A DNA stretch of 64,000 nucleotides from Aldrovandia affinis (lineage: Eukaryota; Chordata; Actinopteri; Notacanthiformes; Halosauridae): NCBI GenBank assembly GCA_029706075.1, contig JAINUG010000226.1, positions 1,404,501 through 1,468,500 of the forward strand. Direction: 5' to 3'. Shown in pieces: positions 1 to 12,600 of this stretch (its first letter is position 1; each line of letters opens with the position of its first letter). The position numbers and the translations under genes are program-made. The notes under the pieces are model-generated. The model was given only the letters and a program-made list of their open reading frames with translations. It made no database searches and was not told the origin of the DNA.

Positions 1-64
1 ATGATGGGCAGCTCACACTCTTAAATGAGTACGTTAGACCGCTACGCTGTCGGAGGCCGCCTCA
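1..64 (-). repeat. Fragment of tRNA-derived SINE (family A), head end
   Basis: The stretch ending in GACCGCTACGCTGTCGGAGG closely resembles the end of the reverse-strand SINE copy at 31440-31500 (GACCGCTACGATATTGGAGG). It is the head of the same element read on the minus strand and is cut by the window edge. Confidence 0.6.
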
Positions 65-239
65 GCTATAGTTTTGAGGGGTTTCTGCTTACTACATAAA
101 AACAGACAGATAAGAATGTAAACTTTTCCAGAATGAGCTATCACTCAAACAGTATGTAAAATATATCATCAATAAATATGCATATAATAGTGTATGTCAT
201 GTATAAATTAAATCAGTTGTTGAAATAGACACTGTAAAT

Positions 240-758
240 CAGGGGTCCCCAACCACCGGGCCGCGGACCGGTACCGGTCCGTGGATCATTTGGTACCAGG
301 CCGCACAGAAAGAATATAAACGTTTTAATTTTTATTTTATTTCCATTTTATTGACTATCGCAGTCTGCAGGGTGTTTTATTTTGAAAAATGACCACTTCC
401 ATCTGTGCCTCTTTTCCGCACTTTTCTCAGTCGCAGTTTTTTTCCATGCACCAATAAATTAAGCCCACAAGCTAACCCTAGCAAAAATGAGTAAAAAACT
501 AACATTGCAGCAACTAACAGAGCTTCTTTGAAAAGGGGGAAAGACCCAATGATGAGACAGCAGAAGACTCCAAGACTGCTGCATTTAAAAGAAGTTGAGT
601 TGAGTTGAGTCACATTTACATTATAAATGTAATAATTAAATGATATAATATGCACTTTATTGTGTTTTGTTATGCTCGTGATCTCCCCTCCCCCAGTCCG
701 TGGAAAAATTGTCTTGCATGAAACTGGTCCGTGGTGCAAAAAAGGTTGGGGACCGCTG
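240..758. mobile_element. Non-autonomous hAT element with exact 8-bp TSD
   Basis: The termini are inverted repeats: CAGGGGTCCCCAACC at the left, and the right end reverse-complements to CAGCGGTCCCCAACC. The element is flanked by an exact 8-bp duplication, CTGTAAAT, at 232-239 and 759-766, the signature of hAT transposition. At 519 bp it has no transposase ORF, so it is a MITE-type derivative. The ORF-like stretch inside on the minus strand has no recognisable domain. Confidence 0.9.
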
Positions 759-902
759 CTGTAAATGACATATTAACAATGTATTAACAATTGTAGACTC
801 TGTGCCATGGTGCAATGAAACTGTTCTGGCGGCTTGTGGTGGTTCAATGCCTAATTAAGATACTGTTGGTGTTTCCTTTATTTTGTCAGTTCAGTAAAAA
901 AT

Positions 903-2118
903 ATACAGCTCTGGAAAAAATTAAGAGACCACTCCAAATTTTTCTTAAATCAGCATCTCTACATTTATGGCAGCCATTTAATTCCAGTGTCTGTTGAATT
1001 CCAACACAAGCACACCTCATTCTACATAATGAAGTACTGATTAGGTGATCACCTGAACCAAATCTTATTTAACGAGGAAAAGTTTAAAAAAACACTGCTG
1101 TGGTCATCACTATCCTCTTGCAATAGGTCCAGCTGGATGGCAAAAAACAGTGCTAGTAGTACCTCAAAAGCAATTGGAATTAAAAAATAACTATTGACCA
1201 TGCCAAAAGAGTTGAAAATAAACATTTTGAGTGAGGAAAAGAAGGGTTCACTTCTGGCTTTACTGGCAGAGGGATACAGTGAGTGTAAGGTTGCTTCTAT
1301 CCTTCAAATTTCAAAGACGGCGGTTCATAAGAACACGGTCAAGCAGCAGACATTGGGGACAACAAAGCTACAGACCGGCAGAGGGTGAAAACGACTCTCT
1401 ACTGACCGGGATGACTGCCAACTCATTCGAATGTCACTCAACAACCGTAGGATGACATCAAGTGACCTACAAAAAGAATGGCAAACGACAGCTGGGGTGA
1501 AGTGCACCGTGAGTATGGTTCAAAACAGGTTCCTAGGGGCAGGGCTGAAGTCGTGTGGATGGAGGACCACCAGATCAAGACCCTGTCATGGCCAGCCCAA
1601 TCTCCAGACCTGAACCCCATTGAAAACCTCTGGAATGTGATCAAGAGGAAGATGGATGGTCACAAGCCATCAAACAAAGCTGAGCTGCTTGAATTTTTGC
1701 GCCAGGAGTGGCATAAAGTCACCCAACAGCAATGTGAAAGACTGGTGGAGAGCATGCCAAGACGCATGAAAGCTGTGATTGCAAATCAGGGTTATTCCAC
1801 CAAGTATAGATTTCTGAACTCTTCTTAAGTTAAAACATTAGTATTGTGTTGCTTAAAAATTAATATGAACTTGTTTTCTTTGCATTATTAAAGGTCTGAA
1901 AACACTGCATCTTTTTTGTTATTTTGACCAGTTGTCATTTTCTGCAAGTAAATGCTCTAAATGACAATATTTTTATTTGGAATTTGGGAGAAATGTTGTC
2001 AGTAGTTTATAGAATAAAACAAAAATGTTCATTTTTACTCAAACACATACCTATAAATAGTAAAACCAGAGAAACTGATCATTTTGCAGTGGTCTCTTAA
2101 TTTTTTCCAGCGCTGTAT
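903..2118 (+). mobile_element. Tc1/mariner transposon, decayed and internally deleted
   Basis: Terminal inverted repeats are seen: TACAGCTCTGGAAAAAATTA at the left end and its near-perfect reverse complement at about 2088-2118, one mismatch in the part compared, bordered by TA. The interior carries broken pieces of a transposase. The right end lies only about 125 bp upstream of the gucy2g TATA box. Confidence 0.9.
1194..1828 (+). pseudogene. Tc1-family transposase relic
   Basis: Two in-frame pieces in different frames match Tc1 transposase. The N-terminal part, from about 1200, is a helix-turn-helix of the paired-like type that starts near MPKELK. The C-terminal part, 1555-1825, contains SPDLNPIENLWNVIK, which carries the conserved glutamate of the DDE/DD34E triad. 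The middle, with the two catalytic aspartates, is missing or scrambled, and frames change between pieces. It cannot make active transposase. Confidence 0.88.
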
Positions 2119-2243
2119 ATATACAGTAAATATATATCCCAGCTGTATATTTGGTCTTCCTAAGGCAGTGATAGTGCTAATTAATTTCCCTCAGGAGGAC
2201 CATTTCCAGACCCCTGGAGGACTGTGTGCCACACCCCTCCCTC

Positions 2244-2249
2244 TATAAA
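2244..2249 (+). promoter_or_regulatory. gucy2g: Putative TATA box of gucy2g
   Basis: TATAAA sits 43-48 bases upstream of the chosen ATG at 2292, which would give a very short 5' UTR of roughly 15-20 bases if initiation is about 30 bases downstream. A homeodomain-type core, CTAATTAATT, lies at about 2176-2186. The promoter function is inferred from position only. Confidence 0.45.
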
Positions 2250-2291
2250 GGGCTAGTCAGTCAGCACACTGCCTCTTGTCTAGGGAGGGTG

Positions 2292-2669
2292 ATGGAGAAG
2301 TGGAGTGCTCCCTCCGTCTTCCCCAGCGGTTGGCAGTCAGCCGGTGGTAAATCGTGGTCGCGCTTGGTTCTCCTTGTGTCCTTGTTGGCGGGCACGGCCC
2401 AGACCAAGCCTGGTCCGAGGCTGCTCCTGGGGTTCCAGGCCCCCCGAAACGCCACGTACCCCTTCAGCGTGCAGAAGCTGGGCGCCGCTATTCAGATGGC
2501 ACTGGACAAGGTGAACTCCAACCCGTCCTTCCTCGGCAACCACACCTTGGACTACGTGTACGCCGACTCCGACTGCGATGCCAAGACCTCCCTGGCCTAC
2601 TTTATCGACCAGGTGTGGAAGGAGAACATCTCGGCCATCTTCGGCCCTGTGTGCCCTGAGGCAGCTGAG
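2292..2669 (+). CDS. gucy2g: gucy2g exon 1
   Basis: This exon encodes the signal peptide and the first part of the ligand-binding-type ectodomain (residues 1-126), ending in CPEAAE. It has an N-glycosylation site at NAT. The donor is GTACCG at 2670 and the exon ends in phase 0. Confidence 0.9.
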
Positions 2670-3577
2670 GTACCGAGGGGGGAGAATGATTGAAATGTAC
2701 AGTCACAGATGGTGGGGGCGCTCACTCCTTTGATTTAACAGCAACATCTGGTGGTAAAACTTGGGAAGTGCACTCATTTGATGCAGGCAGCCAGCCAGCC
2801 AGCCATACAGACAAATGCAAAGACAGACATGAACACATACAGACAGATACACAGACACTCAGACACTCAGTAAAATAGGCAATGAAAAAATGAATGGAGC
2901 ATTGGGATGTTTTTAAGGTAGCACATATGATTCACAGAGAAGGAAGGAAAAATGTAAATAATCTTAAGATTTAGATTTCTTAGTTCAATATTGGCCTTCA
3001 GGAGACAGGACTCTAAGGCTGATAACCAACACAGAAGTCTTCACAGAAACACGTGTCTCAGTCACTTTTTAAGATCTCCTGGTATGTGTGTGTGTGTGTG
3101 TGTGTGTGTGAGTGTGCACGTGTTTATTAATTTAATGATATGTATTTGAGACCAATTTTTCCAGGTCACTGGTCTCATGGCGTCCAAGTGGAACATTCCG
3201 ATGTTTGGCTTTGTGGGCACAACGCCAAAACTAGAGAATGCCGCTGTTTATGACACCTATATCAAACTAGTCCCTCCCACCAAGAGAATAGGAGAAGTGG
3301 TGATTAAAACACTGGAGTTCTTTGGGTGGAAGTACGTTGCCCTGATTGGAGGGGGGGCCGAATCGAACACGTGGGACAAAACTGATGAGCTCTGGAAGGT
3401 TCTGGAGAGCCAACTCACGGCCAGTTTCAGCCTGACCGCCAGCGTCAAGTTTGACACCAGCAAGCCTGACCTTGTCTCTAAGAACATGGCCTATGTCTCA
3501 ACATCTGCAAGAAGTAAGCTGCCTGCTCTTTACTTGTTAACTTAACTTTTTGCCATTTTCGTGTAAACATTTGCCTG

Positions 3578-3620
<43 letters not shown>

Positions 3621-6600
3621 TGTGCTACATGGAACACACTAACTGACTGAAATGCCATTATTTTGCGGTTTTAAATACTTTACTGTACAACATCTATGTC
3701 AATATATGCCCTGTACACATGCTTACAGTAATGGTCTGGTTACTGCAGGAACACATCTACCGACACCTAATCGTGAGCAGGAACATTCCCTGATAAAAGA
3801 AAGGAATGCGGTAGATATACTGTAAATATAGTATATGTAAAGCACATATATGTCTATATAGAATATAATATATTCTAAAGTATAAAATGCAGGATGTAAT
3901 TAATTCAGTTTTGATCTACGTTAAAATGTAAGACTTTTTTTTCAAAATACCAGAATTATTCCCTTTTCACATAGATTCGATTTGTACTTTTATAATGCAT
4001 TTTACAGTGTCTCTATATAAGGAGCGGCAATACATTTTATTACTGATATATTACAATACTTTCTGTTACTGATGTATTTTGATACATTTTCGAATTGATG
4101 CGTCAGTATTGATAACGTGACGCTCCTCTAAATCCACAGCGGACTCATCAGATTCTAAAGCAAATGGGCCTAGACCTCTGTCATGAAACCAGCTTGTCTC
4201 ATGAGGGGTTTTTGGATTGCATATAGCCTGGGGTGGGCTGCACTGTCTCCTCTGGCCTCAGGTCTCGATGGGTAGACTTATATTTTCCTTTATTTTGTAC
4301 CTTTCATCTGACCTGATTTTAAATCGAATTCCTCCTCCGAATTTGCAATGCCCAGTCGTATCTGCAGGCTTGTCGCATTGCTGTAGCACCCCTCGTCGAT
4401 TCTAAAGAGCGCCGCCGGAACATGTCCGCTTGTCCATTTGTCACAAGGAACATTGCAGGAATGTTTTTCAGCTTTTGTTATTCCCGATTTCAAATAATAT
4501 CAATTGTGGATTTGTCATTTGTAATTTCATGGGGGGAGTTTTCAATGCCCAATAAATCTGTCATTTCGATACCTACATTTACAAAAGTCATACCAACAGA
4601 TACTCTTTAGATTAGGACATGACGAGCCTAGATGGGCTGAACAGCCCATTCTTGTCATTATGTATTCTTTTAAAATGTCATTGACAGGTATCTCCCTTTT
4701 ATTTATTTGACCAGTGTGTTTGTATGTGGCATGCTGGGAATATTTTTTTTTCCTGCCAGAAATAGTTTAGAACAATATATAAGCTCTAAAACTGTTTGGG
4801 GAACGTTCTCGTCACCGTAACGTTATCTCACGACCGATTGGGATATCTGACGAGAGCGTTCCCCGGCGTTGTGGCAATGTTAGACGGGCATTCACAGCTG
4901 GTCTCTCGTCCGCAGTTATCATCGTGCTCAGCAATGTGGTGGACACAACCTCGCTGATGCTGGAGGCTGAGAAACAGCATCTGCTGGATGGAGAGTATGT
5001 GTTTTTCATTGTTCAACAATTTGAGGTCAGTGGCACAGTGGTGAGTAAACTGTATCAGTGAGTCACAGGCAAATAGGGGTTTAACATCTTATACAGCTGC
5101 TTAGCACACATTAACTGAAATACATTACCCGAGTGCTGAAACACATACCGCTTCTCCCTGTTGAAGCTGGTCATTTTCTCTCTACATACATTAACTGAAA
5201 TACATGACCCGAGTGCTGAAACACATACCGCTTCTCCCTGTTGAAGCTGGTCATTTTCTCTCTACATACATTAACTGAAATACATTACCTGAGTGCTGAA
5301 ACACATGCCGCTTCTCCCTGTTGAAGCTGGTCATTTTATCTCTACATACATTAACTGAAGTACATTACCGTCCTTGACGTTTCAGTGGAACATTGTGTTA
5401 ATGCTGTGTGTGTCTGTTGTCTTCATGAGGTCTGATGTTCTGTTGCATCCTCAATATATAAGTCACTCCAAATCAGTACCAAAACCAAAAATCCTAAAAG
5501 ATTTTTATAAACATTTTGTTTATAAACAAACATGTTTTTTGGTCAAGTATTTCACTGCCCCTGCCAGAACTAAACTGCCTGTTCATAAAATCATGCAAAA
5601 TTCACAGCTTTAATTGAGTAAATTACAGAAAACCAGATGCTATCATGTGTGTCTGTGTTGCTCGTGCAAACTGTGATATGAGATTTTTAAAGCTTCTGGT
5701 TGTTGTTTTTTTGCACAATTTGTTGTTGTTGTTGTGGGACCAGTATGCACAATTTTATTTGCCAACTGAGTCACGGCTGTGCCAGCCTCACCTGCACACC
5801 AGGTACTCTGCAGCTGAACCATGTACACTCTTCTGACGAGCTATATATAATAATAATATACGCCATTTAGCAGACGCTTTTATCCAAAGCGACTTACAGT
5901 AGTGAATGCATCCATTTTTGTGGCCCCAGTGGGGATTTGAATCCTGTATTTTGCACCTTACAGGATTCAATTCAATTCAATTTGTATCTGTATAGCGCTA
6001 TTTACAGAGAACTGTCACAAAGACGCTTCACAGAGAACAGAGGTTGGTGGTACGGTGTGGCTCAGCAGGTAGAGCATGGTGCTGACAACGCTTAGGTCGT
6101 GGGTTTGATTCCCATTGGGGCCACATAATACTGAAATATGTATGCATTCATTATTGTATGTCGCTTTGGATAAAAGCATCTGCTAAATGGCATATATTAT
6201 ATATTAGAGGCTATAAAAACAAGAAATTACCAGGCTTGAACCCCCCCAAAAAGCAGGGGGAAAAATTCCCACTGGGAAGAATGCACAGGTGAGCTAGTAC
6301 CTCTCGAAGGAGTGGCATGTGTCTCACCAGCAACTAGTAGCTGACTTAAAAACCACCCCTGGTGAGATGAAGCCAGCTGTCTACACAGACTAGTCCATCA
6401 GTGACGTAGGCTGCGCTCAAACATGTGACAACATCTGTTTTAGAGCCAAGCTCTCGGTGAGCGCCTTTACTGTCCTCACAAAGGAAATGATTCCCCTGTT
6501 TCCGAATGACTCCTGTGGTCGTGAAACGACATCGGGAGAAAGGTTTTCCTCTTGTGATTGCATTTGCTCCTGTGGCTGGCAGCTATGTTTGCTTGTTTTT

Positions 6601-9600
6601 TTAAAAGACCTTGTTTGTGTACAGAATGTTTTCAAGTGCACACGTCTTGAAACTGCTGGTGCTGAATATTCATATTCACGTTCATATTTTAATATACATG
6701 TCTTTTTCTTTTTCTCATTTTCCCTGTTGACCAGGATAACTTATGGAAGTACACAGTCAACGATAAGACAAATCTAAGCACACTCAAGGCCTTTGACATG
6801 GCGTTTGTGATTGCTCAGAAATCCTACGATGGGTACGAATACTACGACTTCTTTGAGAAGGTCTATGAGAGACTGAACAGAGCCCCGTACCACAGCAACC
6901 TGTCATCAGACACAGAGGTATACTACAAAATAACTTCACGTCTCATATATTGTCAAGAAGCCCATATACCTATGCAATTACAGTATAATTGAAGCAAACA
7001 CTGTGCAGTTACACAACAATTACTTTTCACAATATGTGCCTTGTTACACAGTGGCTGGTTGGGACGACAAGATCGAAGCTAATGCTGCTGTTGTATGTTG
7101 ATGGTGCCTTAGCTGTATGTGATTGAGCCTGACCCATGCCCTAAACCCTAACCAAACTCTACCACTAAACCAAGCGTACTTAACCCTAACTTACCTCCAG
7201 ACACTTATCACACTCTACACCCCAGCCAGACCCCTCCGCTCCGCCTCCTCTGGCAAACTGACTGTCCCATCCCTCCGGGTGCCCGGCAGCCGCTCCTCGC
7301 GGTCTCACCTCTTCTCTGTCTTGACCCCTCAGTGGTGGAATGACCTTCCGCAATCGGTCACGACCGCAGAATCACTTGTGATCTTCCGCAAGAGTCTCAA
7401 AACCCACCTTTTCAGACTCCACTATCACTGAATTCTGTACACCTAGCCAATTGTCATCACCACTGGCTACTTGTTCAATACTTTTTGTATATGTGTCCTT
7501 GCCTACTCCTCGAAAAAATAAAATAATAAAATAATAATAATTTTGCTAACCTTTTCCTTCCCAGTGTTACAGGTATGGTATGCAGCTACCTACAATGATG
7601 TCTATTGCTGTGTTACTGCACTGATCTATTGCGCGAACTATGATTGTTCTTACCATATATTAATGCTAATCTTTAATGCTCCGGATAAGAGCGTCTGCTA
7701 AATGCTTAAAATGTAAATGTAATGTAAATGTATGTAAATCACTAACATGAAGTATACAAGCACACAGAGGGTTCGGGCAGCATGTCCCTCTCCAGCCCTG
7801 GGGACTACATTCCTGAATTAAACTGCAAAGTCTAATGAGAAACCTTTAGAGATGGAAATAACTCTGTCTCATGCCACGCCCACTTTCTGTGTTTTTAAGG
7901 TGAGCGCCTATGCAGCCTATCTGCACGACGCCGTACTCCTCTATGCCATGGGCCTTCAGGAAATGGTGAAATTGGGCCAGGACCTCCATAATGGACAACA
8001 GCTGCTCCAGAAGCTAAGAGACAAGCACAAGATCAGGTTCTATGGTAATCCATTTCACAGGCCACTCTGCTGTCGTGTGTGACGTCTATGGCATCTTGCT
8101 CATCACATTCACATCTTAGGCCCAAGCACGTACGCACAGATGATGAACTGAAAACCCAGATTAACTGGTGAGTAACCAAGCCAATGAATCAGACACTGAG
8201 AGACGCGGTGTGGATGTGGGTGGTGGGGTTTTTTCCCCCCACAGGAGCGACGGGGCTGGTGCACTTTGATGCCGATGGAGACAGGAACATGGATTACTCT
8301 GTGTATGACCTCCAGACCTCTGACAGCCTTGCAAAGTTTGTCCCTGTGCTGCACTTTGATAGCCACTCAAAAACAGTGAGGTAAGAAGTTGTACAGTTCC
8401 CCCATATCAAATATGCAAGATAAACCTCTTTTCAACTCTTCCTCCTTCCTTATGGTGTTGTGCGGCTCAGTTGGTAGAGCATGTAGTTGGCACTGCATAG
8501 GTTGTGAGTTCAATTCCCAATGGGACTACATGTACTGAAAAATGGATGCATTCACTTCTGTAAGTTGCTTTGGATAAAAGTGTCCACTAAATGGCATATA
8601 TTATATTATATGGTATCCGCCTCGGCATTGCTTTCTTACAGCACGTGATTGATGATGATTGATCAAAAGTAGCAAGAGGGAGTCCCCCGGGTGGCGCAAC
8701 CAGTAAAGGCACTCGCCCGGAGTGCAGGTTGTCAACCACGGCTGGGGTTCGATCCTCAGCTGCGCCAGCCCGGCTCTGGCCGGGAGTCCCGTTCGGTGGT
8801 GGCAATTGGCTGTCCTGTCCAGAGGGAGGGGAAAGTCGGCACGGGGCAAGCACAGAAAGCTTCCATGGCGATTTCCAGGCGATTTCCATCTAGGAGGAAA
8901 CGGTTCATTGCCAGCCCCACGGTAGTGGCTGGTCATTGCGGGCAGTGGGCTCATGGGGGAGGGTGAATTGAAGAAATAGACGGTACAATTGGGAGAAAAA
9001 AGGGGTAAAATCTTTTTGTCATCTTAATCTTCAAAAGCATTTTTTTTTCATGTTGTGATGTGGTGTGGTATTATTTTTGCCTCATTTTGTACAAATATGT
9101 ATGATTTTTTTTTTACAGGTATATATACACATAATAACAATAATAATAATAATTATTATCTCTGTTGCAGGCCCACCCAAAAGTTTCACTTTGTGGTCTG
9201 GCCCAAAGGGGTGCCCCCAACAGACAAACCGCGCTGTGGGTTTAAAAATGAGCTGTGTGGTTCTATGTTAGACGGTAAATATCAGTTCATACGGCTTGCT
9301 TTAAATACGAGCTCAGGAGAATGAGCAGTGACTCTTACACGCAACACATGCTGTGTCTCCTCTCCAGACCTGTCTTTCATCATCCTGTTGGTGGCGCTAC
9401 CCCTGCTGGCACTCTGTGCACTCATCTTTATCAGCCTCCTCACCTTTCAGAAGCTCCGACTGCAGAACCGACTCAACGACAACAATTGGTGGCGAATAAG
9501 CTATGGTGACATCACCATCATTAAAGAGCCAAAGGTCTGTCCCTTTCACGTTGTCCGATCCCTGACAAAAAGTCAGGTATGGGTCTCCTGTATCCTGTGA

Positions 9601-9629
9601 CCTTTATATGGCAAAATCTCAGCAGGCCT

Positions 9630-9667
<38 letters not shown>

Positions 9668-12600
9668 CACATGCATACGCACACGCACACATACACACAA
9701 ACACACACACTCACACATTCAAGACTGTCCTCGTAAATGAATGTGAAGCGTGATCCCATTGCTGTCATTCAAATAATCTAATATGAAGTACGCAAAGTTA
9801 ATGTTGCTAAAATTTTAGGCCAATACTTTCTGAAACTGCCAAGCTTGTTAATCGCCAAAAACAGGTTCAGGACCCTTACCATGGCTTAAAGGTCAGTTCT
9901 CTGCACCCCCTTCTGTGACACACCCACAGAACTGACAGAAGATTCATTAGGATTGCTCAGCATGTAACAAGAATCAAAGGACTTTTATTATTGAAAATAA
10001 ATAAATAGATGTATTATTATTATTATATATTTTTTAATTATTGTCCCCTTGCCCATTTGTCCAAATGTCCAGGGAATGCAGGCGGCGTCCCTCAGCACAG
10101 GTGCGAGCACCTACAGGAGCCGGAGCAGTGGCTCCCAGACCATTGCCTCCACCAACAGCTACGGCCTGAGGGACAACCTGGGGCGCGAACACATCTACTC
10201 CACCATTGGCCTTTATCAGGTGCGTGAGCCCCTGTCCCGCCCAAGCCTCCACATCCAGAGGCCAACATGGCTCAGGGCACGGCTTTCGATGTTTGGCCCT
10301 GCCTTTTTATCTTTTTCGGAGGGATTAATGCGTTTTCATTTCTTTACAGGGGAATCACGTTTCCATCAAATACATCGAGAGGCAGGTTATCAGCGATATC
10401 AGGAAACCTTCCATTATAGAAGAATTTCAAGTGGTAAAAACAAAAACAGCACAACTCACCAGTGCTCTTCCCATAGTCTGCTTCAGCTGTGCCAGTGGTT
10501 GTGGTAATGGTACAGTGTGATGAAAGGCTTTACTCCCTCAGTAGCTCTTACTGTGCAGTTGTAAGCTTTGAACAAATTATTTAACTGCAATATACATTGA
10601 AAATGCACTGTTGGTGGTTAGTTGACATTAGTGAGTGTTTGTAATATTATTAAAGCAGGCCAAGGTTAGAATATGCAGTGTTGAGATAAGAATTCTCTAT
10701 ATTACTTAGCACCAGTGCAAAAATATAATTTTGTGTGCAGGTAGCCAACCTGGAAACCCTGGCCTTATTCTTTATATCATCTTTACTAATATAATACAAT
10801 AAAACATATTACTTTATTCCCATTGGGACCACATATACTGAAAAATGTATGCATTTCACTACTGTAAGTCACTTCTGATAATGATAATTAAATGATAATA
10901 ATTATGTATTCTGTTCCACTGGGGAATATCTGCACTGAAACTTGCGTCTATTAAATTGAGGAATGTTGGTTTTCACTAATCAGATTGCTTCAGGAATGCA
11001 TGAAAGTTTCCTTCTGTTTTAACTGCATCTAAGGCATGCTACGCCAATGTCGTTGCCACTGTTTCATGGTATGTGTTTTGTTGAGTTACAGTTTTAGTAT
11101 AAGAAAAATGTCATTCTGTCAAGTTCATTATTCATCAGAATCAATTGGTGTATTTGTGTGTTCATTTGTTCATCCATCCACCCATTCTTTTTTCTTTTAA
11201 ACAGATGAGAGAGCTGAAGCATGAGAATTTAGTGCAGTTTTTTGGGGCTTGCATTGAGCCGCCAAACATCTGTGTCGTTACACAGTATTGCAAGAAAGGA
11301 AGTTTAAAGGTATGCAGCTACAACTGTTATTGAGTGACAGGATGTTATCGTGGAATAGTGTTACTGAGTGACAGGACATTATTGTGGAATAGTGTTACTG
11401 AGTGACAGGACGTTATTGTGGAATAGTGTTACTGAGTGACAGGACGTTATTGTGGAATAGTGTTACTGAGTGACAGGACGTTATTGTGGAATAGTGTTAC
11501 TGAGTGACAGGACATTATTGTGGAATAGTGTTACTGAGTGACAGGACGTTATTGTGGAATAGTGTTACTGAGTGACAGGACGTTATTGTGGAATAGTGTT
11601 ACTGAGTGACAGGACATTATTGTGGAATAGTGTTACAGAGTGACAGGATGTTATTGTGGAATAGTGTTACTGAGTCACAGGACGTTATTGTGAAATAGCA
11701 TTACTGGGTGTTCTATCTGCACCTTTCCAGGACGTAATGCGAAACTCTGACATTGATCTGGACTGGATGTTCAAGCTGTCCTTCGCTTATGACATTGTCA
11801 ATGTGAGTGAGCCTAATTTTTTTTGAAAATGTAATTCTGTTCAATGTTCATTGTTCAGGTTTCAAGGTTCATCTGGTAACAAATGCTACGGTCCAAATCA
11901 CATATACCAGGGGTGTCCAAACTACGGCCCGCGGGCCAACTGCGGCCCGCGGTCCATTTTTAATTGGCCCGCGGCCGCATTCCAATATAAGGAATATGGC
12001 CCGCGCATGAAACTTGCACTTGACTGAGTTGTAATTCTTAGTTTCACCACTAGTGGAGCCACCCGTATTCATTGAAAACTCCGCGAAATAAACGAACTGC
12101 TCTCAGGTTTTTTCGTAGCGTAGCACCCCCCAATAGTGGCCCAGCCTTTCGTATATTTTTCTGTATTTGGCCCTCAGTGGAAAAAGTTTGGACACCCCTG
12201 ACATATACGGTTACATCGTCTCTCAATCCATACTGTCCAGTCACAAAACTAACTGAAACACCAAGCATTCCACTCAGCTTGGATAGTATTTTTGTATTTG
12301 TATTTTGTATTTTTGTATAAATATTTGTAAGCCCCCCTTCACTGCACTAAACCCTGTATAGGTTCAGGAGAGCGCAGACTGTAGCCATCTGCTGCCTTTT
12401 TTCACCCTGCATTGCCCCTGAGCTGCACAGTCATAAGATTCACCAGAAGACGAGGGCCCCCGAGTAGCTTAACGATAAAGACACTCACCCGGAGTGCAAG
12501 TTGTGAACACGGCTGCACCAACCCAGCTCTGGCTGGGAGCCCCATTTGGGGGAAGGAAGCCGTGAGGAGCTCGCTGCACTCAAAGTGGCTCTGTGTGTAT

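Noticed and set aside
2226-2291. Upstream in-frame ATG of gucy2g
   Set aside because: It lies above or at the putative TATA box and would place 22 extra polar residues before the signal peptide.
6047-6130. tRNA gene
   Set aside because: The head is tRNA-like, but it is fused to a SINE body and LINE tail and repeated in the window; it is a SINE.
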